From Brevibacterium album DSM 18261 (lineage in GTDB: Bacteria > Actinomycetota > Actinomycetes > Actinomycetales > Brevibacteriaceae): a stretch of DNA of 64,000 nucleotides. Location: the NCBI RefSeq assembly GCF_000426445.1, contig NZ_AUFJ01000009.1, positions 744,001 through 808,000 of the forward strand. The letters are read 5' to 3'. Shown here piece by piece: positions 60,712-64,000 of this stretch. Every line of letters begins with the position of its first letter. Position 1 is the stretch's first letter. The translations under genes were made by a program, and so were the position numbers. The notes below the pieces were generated by a model that searched no databases, was not told the origin of the DNA, and saw nothing but the letters and a program-made list of their open reading frames with translations.

Positions 60712-61959
60712 TCATCCCGTGTATCCCAGCCGCTTCGCCGCCAGGGTCGTGAGGATCTCCGTGGTGCCCCCGCCGATCCCCAGGATCCGCGTGTCGCGGT
60801 AGATCCGCTCCACCTCGGACTCCGCCATGTATCCCATTCCGCCGAACAGCTGCACGGCCTGGCTGACGGTCCACTCCGCGGCCTCGACCGCGGTGTTCTT
60901 GGCGAAGCAGGCGGCGGCCACGAGGTCGAGCTCATCGCCCTGACCGGTGCTCAGCTGCTCCGCGCCCGCCTCCGCCCCGGCCGCGCCCGAGGCCACCCTC
61001 GCCCGGTTCTGCGCCGCCGTGTCCCAGCGGCGCGCGACCTCGCGCGTGTACACGCGCGCCGCGTCGATCCGCCGCGTCATCTCCGCCAGCGTGGACACGA
61101 CGGTGTCGCGGGTGATGAGAGGCTGACCGAACGTCACACGGTCCCGGCACCACCGGAGGGCGAGGTCGAGGGCCCGCTGGGCACCGCCGTAGGCCTGCGC
61201 CGCCAGTCCCAGCCGCTCGCTCACGAACGCCTGCGAGATGTAGGCGAACCCGGCGTTCTCCTCGCCCACGCGGAAGGAGACGGGCACCCGCGCACCGTCG
61301 TAGTGCAGCTCCGCGGTGTCGGAGGCGTGCCAGCCCATCTTCCGCAGCCGCTTCGCCACGGAGAAGCCGGGCGTGTCCGTGGGCACGACGATGAGCGAGA
61401 CGCCCTTGGAGCCGCGTCCGCCCGTCCGTGCGGCGGTGACGACGAAGTCCGCGCGGGCGCCGGAGGTGATGAAGGTCTTCTCCCCCGTGAGCACATAGTG
61501 GCCGCCGTCGCGCTCCGCGCGGGTGCGCAAGCCGCCCACATCGGAGCCCCCGCCGGGTTCCGTGAGCGCGAGCGCACCGATGAGCCGGCCTTCCAGCGTG
61601 GGCCTGACATAGGCGTCGATGAGCTCGGGGGTGCCCGCCTGCACGAGGTGGGGGAGGCTGATCCCAGAGGTGAAGAGCGAGGCGAACGTCCCGCCGGACA
61701 TGCCGGCCTGGTGCGCGGCCTCCGTCACGGCGACGCTCGCGCGCACGCCGCCTCCGCCGCCGCCCACCTCCTCCGGGAAGGCCGCGCCCAGGAGGCCCAG
61801 GGCGCCGGCCTTCTCGTGGAGGCTGCGCGGGAGCTCGCCCGCTGCCTCCCATTCGTCCTGGTGGGGGAGGACGTGGGTGCGGACGAAGCCGGCGGTGGTC
61901 TCCGCCAGCGCCGCGATCTCCTCATCGCCTGCGAGTTCGTGCGTATAGGTGTGGGTCAC
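60712..61959 (-). CDS. acyl-CoA dehydrogenase of the isovaleryl/citronellyl type
   Basis: 415 residues from a GTG whose bases overlap the AtuA stop (GTGA). FAD-binding and substrate motifs: ALALTEPGGGSDVGGL, LTGEKTFITSGARADFVVTAAR, and GGMGYMAESEVERIYRDTRILGIGGGTTEIL. As in isovaleryl-CoA dehydrogenase, Gly replaces Glu at the C-terminal position (GIGGG), and the base is expected in VSERLGLAAQ. A short Ala/Glu insertion lies near 325-340. It would make the double bond before carboxylation (LiuA for leucine, AtuD for citronellyl-CoA). Confidence 0.9.
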   Translation of the reverse strand: MTHTYTHELAGDEEIAALAETTAGFVRTHVLPHQDEWEAAGELPRSLHEKAGALGLLGAAFPEEVGGGGGGVRASVAVTEAAHQAGMSGGTFASLFTSGISLPHLVQAGTPELIDAYVRPTLEGRLIGALALTEPGGGSDVGGLRTRAERDGGHYVLTGEKTFITSGARADFVVTAARTGGRGSKGVSLIVVPTDTPGFSVAKRLRKMGWHASDTAELHYDGARVPVSFRVGEENAGFAYISQAFVSERLGLAAQAYGGAQRALDLALRWCRDRVTFGQPLITRDTVVSTLAEMTRRIDAARVYTREVARRWDTAAQNRARVASGAAGAEAGAEQLSTGQGDELDLVAAACFAKNTAVEAAEWTVSQAVQLFGGMGYMAESEVERIYRDTRILGIGGGTTEILTTLAAKRLGYTG

Positions 61960-63998
61960 TGTGCTGTGCCTTCCTGCGTGAAGAAGTCGTCGAGCGGGAG
62001 CGGGCCGGTGGTCTCGGCCGCGGGATCGCCCGCGGCGGCTCCGTGGGAGTCTCCGGAGGCGGGCCCAGCGGGTGCTACGGGTGCAGCGGGCCCAGCGGGT
62101 GCGCCGGACTCGCCTCCTGCAGTAGACCGCACGAGATCCGCGGGGACGTCGACGCACCTGCTCCGCAGCCATTCCGCCAGGCCCTTGGCCTGCGGGTCGA
62201 AGCGCGCGCGGTAGGCCACGCCCTCGCCCAGCAGCCCGTGGACGGTGAAGTTGAGCGCCCGCAGGCCCGCGAGCTCCACCCTGTCGATGTCCAGGTCCGC
62301 CGTCTCCGGCAGCAGCGCCCGGAGCCTGGCGGGTGTGAGCTCCGCGCGCAGCCACTGCCACACCGCATCCGTGCGGGCCCAGAGGCCGATGTTCGCGCTG
62401 CCGCCCTTGTCGCCGCTGCGCCCGCCGGCCAGGTGCCCCAGCGGCACCCGCACCGTGCCTGCATGTGCGGAGTCCCCGCCGCCGAGGCCTGCACCGGTGT
62501 GAGCGCCCGAACCGTTCCCGGTCGCCGCGGAGGCGGGCTCCGCACCCGTGTCCCTGCTGCTCTCCACGGAGCCGGCCTCAGCCGCCTCGGGCGACCCCGC
62601 GCTGCTCAGATCCAGCTCAGTGGGCGCGAGCGCCCGGGTGTCCGCAGGTGGGTCGATGACGGCCTCGGTCCCGTCGGGGAGGTGCACGGTGTGGACCGGC
62701 ACGTCCTGCGGCACGGACTCCGGACGGAAGCGGCCGTAGACGGAGGCCTCCCCGGGCGGAGCTCCCGTGAAGTAGCCCGGCACGGAGCCGAGGGCGAACT
62801 CCACGGGGACGTTCGCGAACGACCGGCCCACGGTCTTGGGGTCCGGGTCGCGGGCCACGAGGGTGAGCCGCGCGGTCGCCTCCTCCTGCTGTACTGCGTC
62901 CGGCCGGTCCGAGCGCGCGAGGTTCCACGCCATCTGCGCCGGCCGCGGCAGGCCAGCGGCCTCCAGGCCGAACTCGAACTGACTGCGGATCAGCTCCGCC
63001 TTCGCCTCCGCGTCCAGGCCGGTGAGCTGGAAGACGATCTCCTGGCGGAAGCCGCCCACCTCCGTGACGGAGACCTTGAGTTCCGGCGGCGGCGCCTCGC
63101 CGCGGACGCCGCTGATCCGCACGCGGTCCTCACCGAGGTCCGTGAGCCGGATCGAGTCGAGCCGCAGCGTGGCGTCCGGGCCGGCATAGCGCGCTCCTCC
63201 CACCTCGTAGAGCAGCTGGGACAGCACCGTCTCCGCTGTGACCGCTCCGCCGGTGCCCGCCGGCTTGGTGATCACGGAGGAGCCGTCCGCGGCGATCTCG
63301 GCGATCGGGAAGCCGGGCCGGCGGAGGTCCGCGATCTCGCGGAAGAAGGAGAAGTTCCCGCCCGTGGCCTGCATGCCGCATTCGATCACATGGCCCGCGG
63401 CCATCGCCCCGGCCAGTGCGTCATGGTCGTCCCGGTCCCAGCCGTGGAACCACGCGGCCGGGCCGGTGGTGAGGGCGGCGTCCGTGACCCGGCCGGTGAC
63501 CACCACCTGGGCCCCGCCCCGCAGCGCCTCCGTGATGCCCCAGCCGCCCAGATAGGCGTTGGCCGCCAGGGGCGAGCCCAGCCCCAGCTCCTCGGAGCGG
63601 TCCGTGAGGTCGTCGCCGTCCACCCAGGCCACCGGCACGTCGAATCCGGCCTCGGCCGCCTGCTCCCGGATGAGGGGGGCGAGCGCCTGCGGGTTCATCC
63701 CACCGGCGTTCGCGACCACGCGGGTGCCCGCCGCGACGATCCGCTGCAGCGCCCCGCGCAGCTGCGCGGCGAAGGTCCTGGCATAGCCGGCCCGAGGGTC
63801 CTTGGCCTTCTGCCGGGCGAGGATGAGCATCGTGAGCTCGGCGAGGTAGTCGCCGGTGAGGACCTCCACGCCGGCCTCCACCATCTCCTCCCAGGCGGAG
63901 AGGCGGTCGCCGTAGAAGCCGGAGACGTTGCCCACCCGCAGGGGGCGGCTCTCAGACTGCCGGTCGCCGGAGCGAGGCGCTGAGTCCTGGCGCTGCAC
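61956..63998 (-). CDS. atuA: AtuA-family protein (DUF1446), possibly 5'-partial
   Basis: 680 residues as seen. The GTG at 63998 is 2 bp from the window edge, so a start further out cannot be excluded, but the conserved beginning (RVGNVSGFYGDRLSAWEEMVEAG) is already about 20 residues in. Conserved AtuA parts: DYLAELTMLILARQKAKDP, VANAGGMNPQAL, NAYLGGWGITEALRGGAQVVVTGRVTDAAL, HVIECGMQATGGNFSFF. A C-terminal domain (about 525-620, HLAGGRSGDKGGSANIGLWAR) follows an Ala/Gly-rich linker. AtuA is needed for citronellol/geraniol growth in Pseudomonas; its reaction is not established. It heads the operon. Confidence 0.9.
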   Translation of the reverse strand: MQRQDSAPRSGDRQSESRPLRVGNVSGFYGDRLSAWEEMVEAGVEVLTGDYLAELTMLILARQKAKDPRAGYARTFAAQLRGALQRIVAAGTRVVANAGGMNPQALAPLIREQAAEAGFDVPVAWVDGDDLTDRSEELGLGSPLAANAYLGGWGITEALRGGAQVVVTGRVTDAALTTGPAAWFHGWDRDDHDALAGAMAAGHVIECGMQATGGNFSFFREIADLRRPGFPIAEIAADGSSVITKPAGTGGAVTAETVLSQLLYEVGGARYAGPDATLRLDSIRLTDLGEDRVRISGVRGEAPPPELKVSVTEVGGFRQEIVFQLTGLDAEAKAELIRSQFEFGLEAAGLPRPAQMAWNLARSDRPDAVQQEEATARLTLVARDPDPKTVGRSFANVPVEFALGSVPGYFTGAPPGEASVYGRFRPESVPQDVPVHTVHLPDGTEAVIDPPADTRALAPTELDLSSAGSPEAAEAGSVESSRDTGAEPASAATGNGSGAHTGAGLGGGDSAHAGTVRVPLGHLAGGRSGDKGGSANIGLWARTDAVWQWLRAELTPARLRALLPETADLDIDRVELAGLRALNFTVHGLLGEGVAYRARFDPQAKGLAEWLRSRCVDVPADLVRSTAGGESGAPAGPAAPVAPAGPASGDSHGAAAGDPAAETTGPLPLDDFFTQEGTAQ

Positions 63999-64000
63999 CT

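Noticed and set aside
1..64000. tRNA, rRNA or recognised riboswitch genes
   Set aside because: I looked for tRNA ends and cloverleaf-like GGTTCGAATCC arms and for common riboswitch cores in the gaps and found none that I could support.

Overview
This 64 kb window is high-GC actinobacterial DNA. The supporting traits are dense reading frames with strong G/C wobble, GTG starts, many ATGA or GTGA stop/start overlaps, several candidate leaderless starts (a -10 hexamer 6-8 nt before the start codon), LPXTG-type wall proteins, a bifunctional-type Dcd, DUF4235 and DUF3817 proteins, and a Mycobacterium-like alpha-methylacyl-CoA racemase. A member of the Micrococcales or a relative is my best guess from content alone. 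I saw no rRNA, tRNA, CRISPR array, phage genes or transposase. It reads as ordinary chromosome.

Layout. 1-4.1 kb: uncharacterised coiled-coil and small membrane proteins, then a DUF3817 protein. 4.2-6.1 kb: a wall-anchored M28 aminopeptidase. 6.4-9.1 kb: two orphan TRAP-type solute-binding lipoproteins (DctP-like and TAXI-like). 9.3-15.1 kb: a six-gene minus-strand operon for CoA-thioester beta-oxidation of alpha-methyl-branched acids (SDR dehydrogenase, two hot-dog hydratases, acyl-CoA dehydrogenase, acyl-CoA ligase, racemase). 15.3-16.6 kb: a divergent regulator with two TetR-type DNA-binding regions in one chain. 16.7-21.7 kb: a plus-strand operon (HMG-CoA-synthase-like/DUF35 fusion, SCP2-type thiolase, ligase, enoyl-CoA hydratase). 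A shared GTTAACG-containing element lies in the promoters of both operons and both binding-protein genes, so 6-22 kb looks like one catabolic regulon.

21.8-32.5 kb: ferritin/VIT iron exporter, HSL-type esterase, PabC-like lyase, DUF4235 protein, AroD, glycine betaine/proline ABC importer (proVWX), a degenerate isochorismatase-fold protein and an HpcH/HpaI aldolase. 32.6-43.4 kb: a long minus-strand run with the Mrp Na+/H+ antiporter (mrpA-B fusion, C, D, E, F, G), then a response regulator, histidine kinase and lipoprotein. 43.6-51.7 kb: unknown protein plus dcd, an LPXTG protein with PTETAE repeats, an apparently dead ABC-ATPase homologue with a membrane-anchored partner, and a thioredoxin/NHL protein. 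52-54.5 kb: a luciferase-like oxidoreductase, a frameshifted Fic remnant and a YggS-like PLP protein. 54.7-64 kb: a minus-strand operon (AtuA, acyl-CoA dehydrogenase, acyl-CoA carboxylase beta and alpha, enoyl-CoA hydratase, TetR) for acyclic terpenoid or leucine-type acyl-CoA breakdown; its first gene runs to the window edge.

Two dispersed repeat families stand out. A ~57 bp palindrome occurs six times. Four copies lie just past gene ends, but two are inside mrpF in the same reading frame, where each encodes an almost identical 21-residue peptide, much like the Rickettsia palindromic elements. A second, less regular family built on CACATACG/CGTATGTG occurs around 23.1, 24.5 and 54.5 kb.
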